Of a stretch of 64,000 bases of DNA, positions 20,066-31,299 are shown one piece after another. This stretch comes from Tenrec ecaudatus (Eukaryota; Chordata; Mammalia; Afrosoricida; Tenrecidae), in assembly GCF_050624435.1 (NCBI RefSeq), contig NC_134541.1, positions 106,657,453 through 106,721,452 of the forward strand. The letters run 5' to 3'. The stretch's first letter is position 1. Each line of letters begins with the position of its first letter. The notes under the pieces were generated by a model. It did no database searches, was not told the DNA's origin, and was given only the letters and a program-made list of their open reading frames with translations. Both the position numbers and the translations under genes were made by a program.

Positions 20066-21140
20066 GAATAAGGAAGAGTGAAGAAGAATTGATGCATTCG
20101 AATGATGGTGTTGGCAAAAAATACTGAAAGTATCAAGGACAGCCAGAAAAACAAACAAATCTGCCTTGGAAGAAGTACAACCAGAATATGCCTTAGAAGC
20201 CAGGATGGTGAGACATCATCCCATGACATGTTCTCAGAAGAGACCAGCCCCTGGAGAAGGACATTATGCTTGGAAAAGTAGAGGGGCAACAAAAAAGAGG
20301 AAGACCCTCAACTCGATGCATTGAGACACACAGCGGCTGCAACCATAGGCTCAAACATCACAATGACTGTAAAGAGGGGCAGGGCCAGGCAGGATTTCAT
20401 TCTTCACTATTAGTCCGAACCAACTCATTGTGTGTGAGGCAGGGTTCTCTAAAGAAAGAAAATTGGGATACTTATGATTATATATATGAATAGATTTACA
20501 CTTATGATTATATATATGAATAGATTTATACAGCAAGAAGGGATGTAACAGCTAATTAGTCCACGCAGCAATACAGAGAGCTCAGTACATCTCACTTCCA
20601 TGGAACAGTTAATATACTGGAAGTCCTTCAACTCATGAGGACTACTAGGTCCAAGGTCAAGGAAGCAGACAGCTGAGTCTTCCCTTGGGCAATGCAGGCA
20701 GAGTCCGCCCACAGGCAGCGAATAGCAGGGTGAGCCACCACCAGTCAGCAGGTCAGGAGCTTAGGGAAGCAGGCCTGGATATGATATCAAACTCAAGAAA
20801 TGCAAGACGACAGAATCCACCACCCTCAACATCAAGCAATGTACACACCAGCAGTGTGGTGAAGCAGGTTTCAAAGGAACCTCAAGCTCTAGCAACACGA
20901 TCCACAGGTTGGCTGTCCCACAGGTAGTGTAGCTCACAAGCTGAGGCAGAGAACTCACTAAAGCAGCCACATGCTGGTCTGATCACCAGAGAGCAAGAAA
21001 GAGAGAGAGGTAGGTGGGTCTTACAGAGCCATTTATCTCTTTGCCCTCCAATCAAACTGTGACCTGATTAAGCCCACATGTTCCTATTGGCCAGGTTGGC
21101 ACAATAAACCTACCTAACACACAGTGGCACCTAACAACAG
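20066..21140 (+). mobile_element. RTE/BovB 3' end inserted in the CATC array
   Basis: Pieces 20066-20430 and 21122-21140. The first covers the end of ORF2 ('ggaagaagtacaaccagaat', 'ctggagaaggacattatgct', 'caaaaaagaggaagaccctc') and 3' UTR. The second is the terminal 'ggcacctaacaacag'. An LTR-like repeat separates them. CATC-type repeats flank the whole unit on both sides. Confidence 0.9.
20431..21121 (+). mobile_element. Longest LTR-like repeat (691 bp), inside RTE
   Basis: Bounded by TGTGTGAGGC and ...CCTAACACA. Flanks CATTG (20426-20430) and CAGTG (21122-21126) are a 4/5-match 5-bp target duplication, and the RTE tail resumes exactly after it. Near the 3' end 'ggccaggttggcacaataaac' matches the shorter copies. 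A 30-bp unit ('acttatgattatatatatga...') is tandemly doubled at 20470-20530. AATAAA at the 3' end could be a poly(A) signal. Confidence 0.75.
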
Positions 21141-21265
21141 TGTCTATCTTCTCATCCACCTATCCACCTATCATGTAGTTACTCATCCATGCACCCACAA
21201 ATCCACCATCTTATTGATCTATCCATTTACCCTCCCACCCATCTCTCTACCTACCCCTTTATTCA
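21140..21265. repeat. (CATC)n-rich array, right part
   Basis: 'tctcatccacctatccaccta' and similar units resume after the RTE tail, so the array at 19605-20060 and this one were contiguous before insertion. Confidence 0.85.
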
Positions 21266-21504
21266 TCCCACCAAGCAATGTGCACTGACAATCTACTGCA
21301 GACAAGTACAACACAGGCACTGGGGAATCCAATGCACTAAAGAGATGAATCGGATATGCATTATTATGAATGGTACAGATCTTCCCCAGGCACAAAACAG
21401 AGGACGGGTAACAAGTGAAATCATTAAAAATGGAGGTGTCGTGATAAGCAACGGGACATGATGGAGGATGGAAATGTGGCATCCTGAAGGCCCCTGTGGT
21501 TCAT

Positions 21505-21640
21505 GCAGCTATTGGACATTCATTCCGTTTATTCGGCTCTTGGCTATCTACTGGATGCTTGCTTAGGAACTTCCACCAGTGAACCAGGCATTGTTCTTAG
21601 GGAGCAGAGATATGGGGGTACATCAAGTCCACAAACATGA
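21505..21640 (+). mobile_element. Probable L2 LINE fragment
   Basis: 'ggacattcattccgtttattc', 'gaaccaggcattgttcttagg' and 'gatatgggggtacatcaag' follow the order of the L2 3' region ('attcattcaacaaatatt...ccaggcactgttctagg...ggatacagcag'). Confidence 0.45.
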
Positions 21641-22599
21641 GATGATGAAGAGACTAGAAATGCGGACAATGCCAAGTACCAGGAAGGAAGCACAATGGAG
21701 GGGGGCGAGTGGAGAAGAGCATCAGTTGATGGGCCAAGACCCCCCTGGGAGTTTCCCTAGACTGAGAGCCCTGGGCAAGGTGGTGGGAGCCAGCTCAGGG
21801 CAGTAGCCCAGGTGCAGGGCTATGGGCCGTAGCTCCAAACGACTGTTCCACGTGGTTCAACTGGGCCAAGAATGCCGATTCCTCAGCCGGACGCCCTTCT
21901 AGGCAGGGGATCAGATGGTGAATCCCGATGTAATTACACTGCTAATTAGGGGTTGGCATTCACAGAGTGGGGTAAGCAAGCCTTCTACTAGGCAGTGAGT
22001 TCTAGGGGCTGCCAGGGAGGGGCTGGGAATGTGTGACAGGCCAGGAAACCAGCGAGGGTCCTGCACCAGAGGAAGGACCACCCACCCAAGAACCCACCCC
22101 AACTTCACACTCAGTCCCACCTGGGCCTCGGTCCTCCATCTGCTGTCACGGAGCTGTCACCCACTGCCTACCGAGTGTAACGAGGTCAATCTGCCCATGA
22201 GCCAGTGACCTATGACACAGCAGACCACTCAGTCACCCCGCACAAGGGCTGCTGACAATGTATCCAGAGAGCAGAAGTTAAGAGGTGGCAGGGGTCAGGC
22301 AGGAATGGCGAGCATGTGGACCCTGGAGATCAGAGGAACCAGCCCGTCCGCCACCTCTCTCTGTCCCACTCGCTCAGCAGGCTGACCCAGGCAGGAAACC
22401 AGGGGCCAGGAGCCCTGCTCTCTCCACTGGTGACCTTGAGGAAACCCCACTCTCAGAGTCAGCTTCCTTCTGTTGGAGGCGAGGAACTGTCCAGCGGGTC
22501 CTCCAGAATCTGGCCAGCAGTCCCCTCCACAGGCATAGCCCAAATCCACTCGGAAGGCATAGGCCCCCAACAGGCACTTCCCATCCTTGTACCCACAGG
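21641..22599. other. No gene recognised
   Basis: Several overlapping frames of 60-150 codons on both strands (22285-22753) with no common motif, partly extending into the L1 fragment that follows. Confidence 0.4.
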
Positions 22600-22930
22600 T
22601 TTGCCGCCCCAGACACTCAAAGGTGGACACCACCCGGATGTTCATCCGTGGACAGATGGACACACATGGTGGACCCTCAGGGAACAGAATATCACTCAGC
22701 CCTGAAAAGGGAGCGCTGACTCTCACTGCAACGAGGACGTGGCCAAGGCTCACGCGTTGGCCAGTGCTCTAGAAGCATGCAGAAATAGGCAGATCCACAG
22801 AAACAGGCAGCTGATTGGTGCCTGCAGGGGCTGGAGGGGAGAGGAGGAGGTGATGGGGAGAAGACGAGACAGCCAAAGAGTTTGCAGTTTCCCTCTGCAG
22901 GGCTGAAGGCATCTGGAAAAGACCACTGTA
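22600..22930 (+). mobile_element. Ancient L1 (L1M-type) ORF2 end and 3' UTR
   Basis: 'cagggaacagaatatcactcag' matches the L1 ORF2 block 'caatggaatattattcagcc'. 'agaaataggcagatccacag', 'aaacaggcagctgattgg' and 'tgcctgcaggggctggagg' match the L1M 3' UTR ('gaataggcaaatc...gattagtggttgccaggggctgg'). Heavily mutated. Confidence 0.6.
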
Positions 22931-23233
22931 AAAGGGCACTTACTGCCCCAGACTGGTTTGCTCCAAGAAGTGCAATGCCATGTGATGTGAACTTCCCCTC
23001 TAGGGCGGTGGGAGAAGCCAGCAGGCAAGATGATCTCAGAACGTCCTCTGGAGGATGCGGTGAAGGGGTGCATGAAGGGCACCCCAAACATTCGCCTGGG
23101 TGCTTCCTTTGTTTGCTGGGTTCCCAGTGGTTCCGAGAGAGAAAGACCTGCCACCTTGCCCCCTATAAAGATGAGCCCGTGTGTGCACTGAGAGCCGGGG
23201 CGAGCTGAAAGACTTCGTCTAAGAAGCCGTCTC

Positions 23234-23447
23234 AAAAACTCACTGCCACCGAGTCGATGCTGACTCACAGTAACGCAGCAGGGCAGAGCAGGGCAGAATT
23301 GCTCCCCGGGCTTCTGAGACTGGAACGCTTGACGTGACTCGACAGCCTAGAAAGTCCCATATTTCTCCCTCGAAGGGGCTGGTGGTTTCAAAATGCTGAC
23401 CTTGTGGTTCGTAGTGTAACTCGTAACCGACTACGACACCAGGGCTG
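23234..23447 (-). mobile_element. AfroSINE, minus strand
   Basis: 'actcactgccaccgagtcgat', 'gactcacagtaacgcagcag', 'gctggtggtttcaaaatgctg', ending 'gacaccagggctgc'. A 20-bp insertion interrupts the body. Confidence 0.85.
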
Positions 23448-23451
23448 CAAT

Positions 23452-24050
23452 CCCTCTGCTGGGTCTTCGTCCTCACGATGTAAGAGCCTACCATGAGCAG
23501 ATATGGGCACGCCCATGTGTATTGCAGCACTGTTCACATAGCAAGAACAGGGGAGCAGTCCAATGCCCATCACTGCAAGCGTCGATAGAGAAAACTACGC
23601 GTCGCAGAAAAACAATGGCAAAACTACGACGCACGTCATGGCACGGATAAACATGGAGAAGATCATGCTGCGTGAAATTAGCCAATCGCCAAAGGATAAG
23701 CAGCATATGAGACCCCTGTTAGATGGGGTGGGGGAATGAAACCAGTTCAATACAAGTTCAATAACAAGTTCAATACTTTCAAGCAAGGGGAACTGACCTT
23801 GGAGTTTGCCAAGCAAGGGAGGACAAGGGAGGAAAGACAGAGCACCAGGCTAGATGGCTGAGGGGTGTCAGCGCAAGGGGATGGGAACCAGTGGTTCACA
23901 CGGGGGAGAGGAGGCATCAGGGAGCCGGGAGGGGAAAGGAGAGGGGGCTTTGATGAGTGACTTTAAGTGGTGAGTTCAAAGTTGATAGCCTGACATGTAA
24001 ATCTCCACCTACTTTACATATTTAAAAACAGAAACAGTAGCAATATTCCT
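23452..24050 (+). mobile_element. L1 ORF2 C-terminal end and 3' UTR
   Basis: 'gtattgcagcactgttcaca', 'aacatggagaagatcatgctg', 'cgtgaaattagccaatcgcc' and 'aaaggataagcagcatatga' match the well-conserved end of mammalian L1 ORF2 ('cattgcagcactattcaca...catggatgaaccttgaagacattatgctgagtgaaataagcca'). An A-rich end is near 24030-24050. Stops break the frame. Confidence 0.8.
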
Positions 24051-24055
24051 TTGTG

Positions 24056-24895
24056 GGTATTTATCACAGACTGGCAAAGAATATCAAAAAGACCATGGGC
24101 TGCCAGCAGCACTCTGTTAGTCTGGGTACTTTAGAGAAACAAATCCACAGAAACTCATATGTATAAGAGAGAGTTTTAGATAAAGGGTAAGTGCGCATCA
24201 AGGAAACATCCCAATCCAGGGCTGCCCAAGCCCACGAGTCCAACATTAACCCATATGTCCAACACCAATCCACAAAGTCCTCCTCCATCTCACAAAACAC
24301 ACACTATGACGCATACTGCAGGAGGAAAGCCAAATCAGTGAACGTGTAAGCATCTCAACGCTGGCAGGGGTCTCCACACGGCTGCTCCAGCACCCAGGGC
24401 TGCATCAGGATAAGTTCATGTGGCTTCTCCTCAGGAATTTCTTGCAGGAAGTGAGCCTTGCCAGCTGAACAGGGAACTGGCTAAGAAAGCTACACCCTGG
24501 TCTGACCATTACAAAGCAAGAGACCCGAGAACTATAAAGGCGAGGCTCGCCGAGCCATTTATCCTCTGCCCTTCAATTAACCCCACTTGTGTTTATTGGC
24601 CAGGTTGGCGCAATAAACTACCTCAAGGATAAACAAGAATTACAGCCAGAATGTTCCTTAGATACAAGGATGGTGACACTATCTCCGGTCCTTTGGACAT
24701 GTTGTCAGGAAAGACCAGTCCCTGGAGAAGGGCATCATGCTTGGTAAGGTAGAAAGGCAGAGAAAAAGAGGAAGGGCAACATGAGACTCGAGCATAAGAA
24801 CAATTGTGAGGATGATGCAGGACGGGGAGGGTGGTGCTTTGTTCTGTGTTCCACAGGTTGGCTGTGAGTCAGAACCTATTTGCGGGCACCTGACA
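24056..24895 (+). mobile_element. RTE/BovB 3' end split by an LTR-like repeat
   Basis: Pieces 24056-24114 ('ctggcaaagaatatcaaaaag') and 24626-24895 ('acagccagaatgttccttag', 'ctggagaagggcatcatgct', 'cagaacctatttgcgggcacc'). It follows the L1 tail. The tail ends with a degraded (AAC)-type run. Confidence 0.85.
24115..24625 (+). mobile_element. LTR-like repeat inside RTE
   Basis: 511 bp from 'tgttagtctgggtactttag' to 'ggcgcaataaactacctca'. Strongly similar to 47464-47977 and to the reverse complement of 3787-4296. The 5-bp flanks (CACTC / AGGAT) do not match. Confidence 0.75.
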
Positions 24896-25167
24896 GTAAC
24901 AATGCGTGTCGCTGAAGAATGGCGATGACACTGGGGAAAACCTCATGGCACAATGGTTTTGGAGGGCATCGTGCTGAGCAGAGTCAGTCCGTCGGAAAGG
25001 GCAAAGGTGGTAGGACATCACTGTTACAAAAGAAAGAAAAACCAAGATCAAGGTTGTTCGACCAAAAGAACAGACTTTGATGGGTACCAAGAGTGGGAGG
25101 GGAGGGGGAAGCAATAGACTAGAAGTAGATAAGTGTTAATGAAGACGAAGGGGAAGAACATCTATAA

Positions 25168-25399
25168 CAGTGGTTCTCAACCTTCTTCATGCCATGACCC
25201 TTGCACACAGGTCCTCATGTGGAGGTGGCTCCCAACCGTAAAATGATTTTCATTGCTACCTCATCACTGTCATTTTGCTACTGTTATGGATCGTCATAGA
25301 AATATCTGATATGCAGGAAGTATTAGGCAACCACTGTGAAAGGGTCGTTCGACACCCCCCCCCCCAACGGGGTCGTGACCCACAGGTTGAGAACCACTG
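25168..25399 (-). mobile_element. SPIN-like hAT element, longer form
   Basis: Ends 'cagtggttctcaacc' and 'ggttgagaaccactg'. The interior 'gctactgttatggatcgtca' and 'atatctgatatgcaggaagta' extends further than in the 190-bp form. Flanks 'atctataa' and 'ccctatac' share CTATA and may be a worn 8-bp duplication. An 11-C run is at 25357-25367. Confidence 0.9.
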
Positions 25400-25899
25400 C
25401 CCTATACAGTGGAGAAGGGGAGGGAAGATGGAGAGAAGGAATCCCAGACCCTCTAACGGTATCAGAGCCTACATTCTGGGCACCTGGCCTGCAAAAGGCC
25501 ATGCACGCACGACAGTGACAGGGCAAACCCTGCTGGGGTCCCTGCCTGGATGAGCCTCCTGAGAACCCCATCTGACCCTGGACGAGGGTGAGTGGCCCTG
25601 CTGTCAGACAGAGCGCTGCAAAGTGGCTTCATGCAGATGTGGTTAGATTAAAATGTAACACCTTTTCATTTAGTCTCCCTTTGAGCCATTTGGAATTTGC
25701 TGTGGTTTTTATTGTTTTCTGCTTTCTTTTCTGCTGATGCTTTCTGTTTTCTTTTGTTATTGTTGTTGGGAGGTTTGATACGTTGTTTAAAATGATTGAA
25801 GGCTGAAATGTAATCTCCTACCAGTGAGAAGAAAAGGGGAAGGAGAAGGAGGAGAAGTAACAAATAGCCACAGTGAAGAGACCATACGGGGCTCCCTGG
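25400..25899. other. No gene recognised
   Basis: 25640-25870 is AT-rich with T-rich, purine-rich blocks. No family recognised. Confidence 0.4.
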
Positions 25900-26075
25900 A
25901 CACTAGCCCCAGCCTGGCCTTGTGCAAGTCTCAGAACTCTGCGAGGCTCAATGTTCTCCTCTGCTAAGTTCGGGTCCTAAGACATCATTCCACTCGGATA
26001 CCAATGAGATGCGCCATTGCCTGGGACAGTGTCTGGCCAACGAGAGAGCATCATAAATAAATGATATGAGGGCGG
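25900..26075 (-). mobile_element. MIR, nearly complete
   Basis: 'ctggccttgtgcaagtctcag', 'ctcaatgttctcctctgctaa', 'gggacagtgtctggccaacg' and 'catcataaataaatga' are the reverse complement of the MIR core and 5' part in the right order and spacing. Confidence 0.65.
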
Positions 26076-26249
26076 CTCGGTCAGGGAGTGTTGCTGAGAG
26101 TTTCCTAGTTCATATAGGCACGGGTTCGTTCCAAGCAAAACCTGTTTAACTGTGCCCCTGGGGGCAGTGGGCGACTGCAGACAGGTTCCTCGAGTAATAC
26201 GCTTGGCTCCGTCTTGCAAGGATGCTTGCCAAAAAAGAAACAGAAACAA

Positions 26250-26424
26250 AACCAAATCGACTGCGATCGTCAATTCGGACTCACGACGACCCTACAGGAC
26301 AGGGTAAAACTGCCCCTGTGGGTTTCCAAGACCGTGATTCTTCATGGAAGTAGAAATCCTCGTCTTCCTCCCCCAGGAGGCAGTGGTTTCAAACTGCTGT
26401 CCGTGCCGTTAGCAACCTGACTCA
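26250..26424 (-). mobile_element. AfroSINE, minus strand
   Basis: 'aaccaaatcgactgcgatcg', 'ctacaggacagggtaaaactg', 'gggtttccaagaccgtgattc', 'gtttcaaactgctgtccgtg'. The far 5' head is missing. Confidence 0.85.
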
Positions 26425-26866
26425 AAAGCAAACATCAAAGGTCCACCCCAACAGTGGCTTTCTCAAGGGGGTCAAAGCATTCTCCCGTTTAAGTGCTTTG
26501 GTTCTGGGAAAGAAAGGCAGTGTGCAGGGGCAGGATGGGGCCATCGGGTGGATCAGGTGGGATTTCCCAATGAAATGCTGTCCGGTCGCCCTAGATCCCC
26601 TTGAAGCATGAGCAGGTGCCCCGTGCTGATACAAAGTTCCTGGCATTTTTCTCACACCGGTGGAGTTCTCCATCTCCTTCCCCCTTCTTCCTAATCAGCC
26701 AACGAGGTCACCCTGTGTCCATCCAGAAGACCTTACTAAGATCACTTATTTGGAATCCCAGGAAACAGTCTCTTTAATGTGCCAAACTGACCTCGCTGCC
26801 TTGAACTGACCGCGCCCAGCAGAGACCTTCTAAAACATTGTTGCGATTAGACCTGATTTTGAAGGC
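26425..26866. other. No gene or repeat recognised
   Basis: Single-copy-like sequence without long frames. Confidence 0.4.
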
Positions 26867-27186
26867 GGGAGCCCTGGTGGGCCACATAGTGGGTCACAGT
26901 TTGGCCTCCTAACCACAAGGCCAGCTGTTCAAACCCACCAGCAACTCCAAGGGGGAAAGATGAGACTTTCTGCTCCCGTAAGATGTATCACCTCAGAAAT
27001 GTGTTCACTCTTCCGGCAGTCCATGGTACTTTCGACATTCTTGGTCAGCGCTATCATTTAAATGCATCCATTCTTCATTGGTCTTCCTCATCATGGTCCA
27101 GTTCACATGCATGGCTTGGGTCAGGCGCACACTGTCCTATGGGGTGGCTGTGTGTCGGCATCGGCTCGACGGCAGTGAGTTTGCAT
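26867..27186 (+). mobile_element. AfroSINE interrupted by an internal RTE fragment
   Basis: Left part 26867-26999 ('gggagccctggtgggccac', 'agatgagactttctgctcccg', 'tcacctcagaaa'), right part 27133-27186 ('tgtcctatggggtggctgtg', 'ggctcgacggcagtgagttt'). The 'cccacaggggcagttctac' block between them is replaced by 133 bp of RTE. Confidence 0.85.
27000..27132 (-). mobile_element. RTE internal fragment inside a SINE
   Basis: 'ccatggtactttcgacattc', 'ttcttcattggtcttcctcat' and 'gcttgggtcaggcgcaca' are ORF2 C-terminal sequence in reverse. Neither RTE terminus is present, unlike a normal 3'-anchored LINE insertion. Confidence 0.85.
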
Positions 27187-28130
27187 CTTTGACAGATGGA
27201 GTATTTTCCTGAGAGAACTTGTCTGCATCTATCCACTGATTGCAGGTCGGGACGAGTTTAAACTTGTTTGGGTTGGGCTTAGCTCATGTGGGGAGGAACT
27301 AGGACCCCCCCCCCAGCTGCAATATTTTACTTACCCACATATCTCTCCCCCTTCTCCACTCCTCCCCTCTCCTCCTACCATGGAACATCAGCTCTCCCTG
27401 CCTGCCTGGAGACCCCAGCCACCCCTTCAAGGCCCCCACAGCCTCTCACCTCCTCGCCCTCGTCCAGGGGGATCAAATAAACCTTCAATGGCATCAAAAA
27501 CAACAACAAGCAGTTAGCACCGTGCCAAAGCCTTCATAATCCAGCTCTAAGGAAGAGCGACTAGCACTTAATTTTTAACACATAATCTATATTTAATGCC
27601 ACATTAATATTTAACTCACTCAATGCAATATTTAATTTGATATCCAATGCAAATAAAAATAGTAAACAGATTTATGAATGATTTACACAAGAGCTCCTCT
27701 GGGCTGTTTTTGTTGTGTTTTTTTAAAGCATTTTTCTCCCCACCCATCAGGGAATTTTCTATTCCACTCCCCACCCCCACCGCCCAGAAAGTTAATATCG
27801 GAATCTGCAGACTGGTCTTCTAAGTGGGTCAGAGTTGTCGGTCTGTGAGGGGGGCTGGTCAGGAAGAGTGGTGACAGTGGTGTGGGTATCCGTGTAAGTG
27901 ACAAGAACCAGGCTGTGTTCTGGGAGAAGACAGAGGACCTGCTCTAGTAGGAGTAGAGTTCCCATCTAGCAGGAAGTGAGATCAGATTCTGTAGCAATTC
28001 GAGTGGGTCCTAGGAAGGGAATTCACAACGGTGAACATGACATGCTTGCCTCCCTAACATGTCTCAACGTGACTGGGCCATAACCGTCAGTCTGATATGC
28101 ATGTTGTGAAACCTCGTCTCTTAATGCGGC
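27187..28130. other. Pyrimidine-rich stretch, AATAAA site and AT-rich block
   Basis: 27340-27480 is pyrimidine-rich and ends with AATAAA at about 27475 followed 20 bp later by an A-rich tract, which could be the end of a retrocopy or LTR. 27560-27700 is AT-rich with few repeats. 27715-27910 is unassigned. Confidence 0.35.
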
Positions 28131-28137
28131 AAGATCA

Positions 28138-31100
28138 GTGGTGGTCGTGGCTGTCAGGTCCAGTAGGTTCCAACCCATATCGACCCTTTATACAAAAGAA
28201 CACAACCTCGCCCGCTCCTGCCCCGTCCTCACAGTTGCTCCTATACTACTGTCCATTTGTCCTTACCAAGCCCATACGTTGCTAAGCGTGCTGTTCTTCC
28301 CCAGGGTTTGGTCTTTCCTGATGACAGCTCCAAAGGATGTGAGTCAACATCCCCTTAAAGCAGAATTCTGGCTGTACTTCTAACGGTCCTTTCAATATTC
28401 TTCGCCAGCACCAGCATGTACTGCATCCATTCTTCTTCCAATCTTCCTTATTCATTGTCTAGCTTTTCCATGCATATGAGGCCATGGAAGATTCCACAGC
28501 TTGGGTCAGACACACTGTAGTCCTCACAGTAGCATCCTTGTGTTTCAATGCTTTAAAGAGGTCTTGTGTAGCAGACTTAGACAGCACAATATGTCGTTTG
28601 AACTCCTGGCTGTTGCTTCCATGAGCAGTGGTCATGGATCCAAGCAAGATGAAATTGTTGACAACTTCAATCTTTTCGCCATTTGTCCTGCTACCTATTG
28701 GTCCAGTGGTGAGGACTCGGGTCTTCTTTACATTGAGTTGTAATGCATGTAGAAGGTTACAATCTTTGGTCTTCATCAGCGAGGGCTTCAAGCCCTCCTC
28801 ATTTTCAGCAAGCAAGGTTGTGTCATCTGTATCTTGCAGGTTGTTGGTAAGCCTTCCTCCAAATCCTGATATCACATTCTTCTTCATATAATCCAGCTTC
28901 TCATCAGAGAAGCTGCTCAGCATACAGACTGAATATGTATGGTGAGAGGGTATCACCCTGACACATACCTTTCCTGATTTTAAACCATGAGTATTCCCTT
29001 GTTCTGGTCACACAATGCCTCTTGATCCATGTTCAAGTTCCACCGGAGCACCACGAAGTGTTCCGAAACCCCCATTCTTCTCAAGGCTGTCCATAGTTTG
29101 TTACGCCTTAGCATAGTCAGGAATGCACAATTCAGCATCTGCCTGGTATTCACTGCCTTCAGAAAAGACCTATCTGACATCAGCAATGATATCCATTACT
29201 CCATGTCCTCTTCTGAATCTGCCTGAATTTTTGGCAGCTCCTGTCAAGGTACTGTCGCAACCATTGTTGGATGATTTTCAGCAAAAATTTACTTGAATGT
29301 GATATCAACGACATTGTTCTATAATTTGAGTATTCTGTTGAGTCGCCCTTCTTTGGAAGGGGTACAAATATAGATCTCTCCATATTTCCCAGGCAGCTGG
29401 CCCCACAGCTGTCTTCTAAACTTCCCAGCATAGAGGGTGGGTGTAGGCAGGGCTTCATCAGCCTCCTGAAACATTTCCATTGACATTCCATCAAATCCCT
29501 GGAACCTTGTTGGACTGGTGCCTCTACTGCAGCTTGGCCCTCCTCCTCCTTGCTCAGATGCTATTTCCTGAACTGGCGAGATGTCACTAGGTCTTTTTTG
29601 GTACAAAGACTGTGTATTCTTTCCATCTTCTTTTGATGGTTTCTGCATCATTCAATATTTTTCCCATAGAATCTTTCCATGTTGCAACTAAAGGCTTGAA
29701 TTTTCTTGAGTTCTTTCGGTTTAAGATAATGTTGAGCACGTTCCTGCTGGGGTTTTCTGACTCTAGATCTTTATACATTTTTCATTATATTTACTTGTCT
29801 TCTTCAGCTGCCCTTTGAAGTTTTCTACTCAGCGCTTTGCTTCATTATTTCTTCCATGTCTACTCTATGATTAAGAGCGAGTGTCAGAGACTCTTCTGAG
29901 ACCCACTTTGCTCTTTTCTTTCTTTCCTGGTTTTTTAATGACATTTTTTTTTTTTGTCCATGAATGAAGTTCTTGGTGTTCTCTGTGCTTGAGATGTTCT
30001 CACAATGCGGTGGGACAGCCTGAGGTTGTCTTTTGGTGCTCGTGGACTTGTCTTCATTTTCTTCAAGCTTCAACCCGAACTTACATATGAGCAATTGTGG
30101 TCTGTTCCACAGTTGGCCCTGGCCTGGTTTTAGCTGATAATATTGAGCTTCTTCATCATCTCTTCCCAGAGATGCAGTCGGTTGGATTTCTGTGAATTCC
30201 ATGTGGAATGGTTCGCATGAACCGTGTGTGCTGTTGAAAAGAAGATATTGGCGATGAAGCTGTTGGTTTAGCAAAATTCTATCATGAGATCTCCATGATT
30301 CATTTCTATCTCCAAGACCATATTTTCCAACTGCTGTTCCTTCCTCTTGATTTCCAACTTTTGCATTCCAATGACCAATAATCATCAATGCAGCCTGATT
30401 GCACGTTTGATCAATTTCAGACTGAAGACACTGACAGAATGGCTGGTGCATAAATGTGAGTAACAGTTGGTTTGGCTGGGTTTCCTTGCATGTGGGTAGA
30501 TATCATTCTATCACAGATTGCACGATACTTCAAGATCAATCTTAAAGTGTCATTTTTTACAATAAATGCAACACCGTTCCTTTTGAGTCTGCCATTCCCG
30601 GCAGAGGAAACCATGATTTTCTGATACAACGTGGCCAATGCCAGTCCATGGCAGCTCACTAATGCCCGGAACATCGATCTTCATTCATTTCCATTTCATT
30701 TTTAACGACTTCCAATTTTCCTGGATTCATGCTTCGTACATTAAATCCCAATTATGAATTGATGCTTGCAGCTGTTTCTTCTCATTCTGAGTTGTGGCCC
30801 AACAGTCAATGAGGGTCCCAAAGGCTGGCCTCCATCTGGGTCCCTGTGGCCGAGTCCACTTTGAGAAGGCAGCTCCTCCTCGGTCATCATTTGAGAGCTT
30901 TCCTGGCTCGGGAGTTCATCTTTGGGCATGAGCACCAGCAATGTTATGCTTTATTTACGAGGTTTTCAGTAGCTGACACTATATTGTCATACATAAGGTT
31001 CTCAGTGGCTAATCCCTCTGAAGTGGACAGCCTATTCCCCACTGATAGTCTCTTCTTAGTCTGGAAGCTCCACTGAAACCTGTTCTCTTTGGGTGGCCCT

Positions 31101-31195
31101 GTTGGCATTTGAAATACCTGTGACACAGCTTCCAGCATCACAGCAACAAACAAACCACCAAAGGACAACAGACTGACCGGCAAGGGGCGGGCAGA
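28138..31195 (-). mobile_element. Nearly full-length RTE/BovB LINE, decayed ORF2
   Basis: This is the master-type element of the window, reading right to left. The 5' region at about 30950-31195 precedes the apurinic-type endonuclease domain (30674-29825), seen as fragments with 'AGNGRLKRNGVAFI', 'IIGHWNAKVGNQEEG' and 'LICKFGLKLEENE'. Next is a linker with 'KRAKWVSEESL'. The reverse transcriptase follows: 'FVPLPKKGDSTEYSNYRTMS' (29494-29180), 'RRNKLWTALRRMGV', then 'LQDTDDTTLLAENEEGLK', where the usual Y-A-D-D reads T-D-D-T, and 'VVNNFILLGSM' (28956-28459). The 3' UTR ends near 28138. The frame is split into at least six pieces by shifts and stops, so it is inactive. RTE ORF2 normally encodes endonuclease plus reverse transcriptase and needs no ORF1. 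Its size, about 3.06 kb, is close to a full BovB. Confidence 0.9.
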
Positions 31196-31299
31196 CCATA
31201 CATCACCTGAGAAGCCGCTGTCCCAGGTGGCGGCGTATGCCTCACCAGAGAGCAGCAGTCCCAGGCATCCCTTTCGGAGTGAGTCAGTATTTGGGGCAA

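Noticed and set aside
19605..21265. CRISPR-like array in the regularly spaced CATC repeats
   Set aside because: It is tetranucleotide satellite DNA without unique spacers, and the genome is mammalian.
22285..22753. Opposing frames of 144 and 152 codons
   Set aside because: They overlap on opposite strands and run into an L1M fragment.
28459..30674. A functional reverse transcriptase gene
   Set aside because: ORF2 is split into at least six frames and the Y-A-D-D motif is altered, so it is a dead LINE copy.
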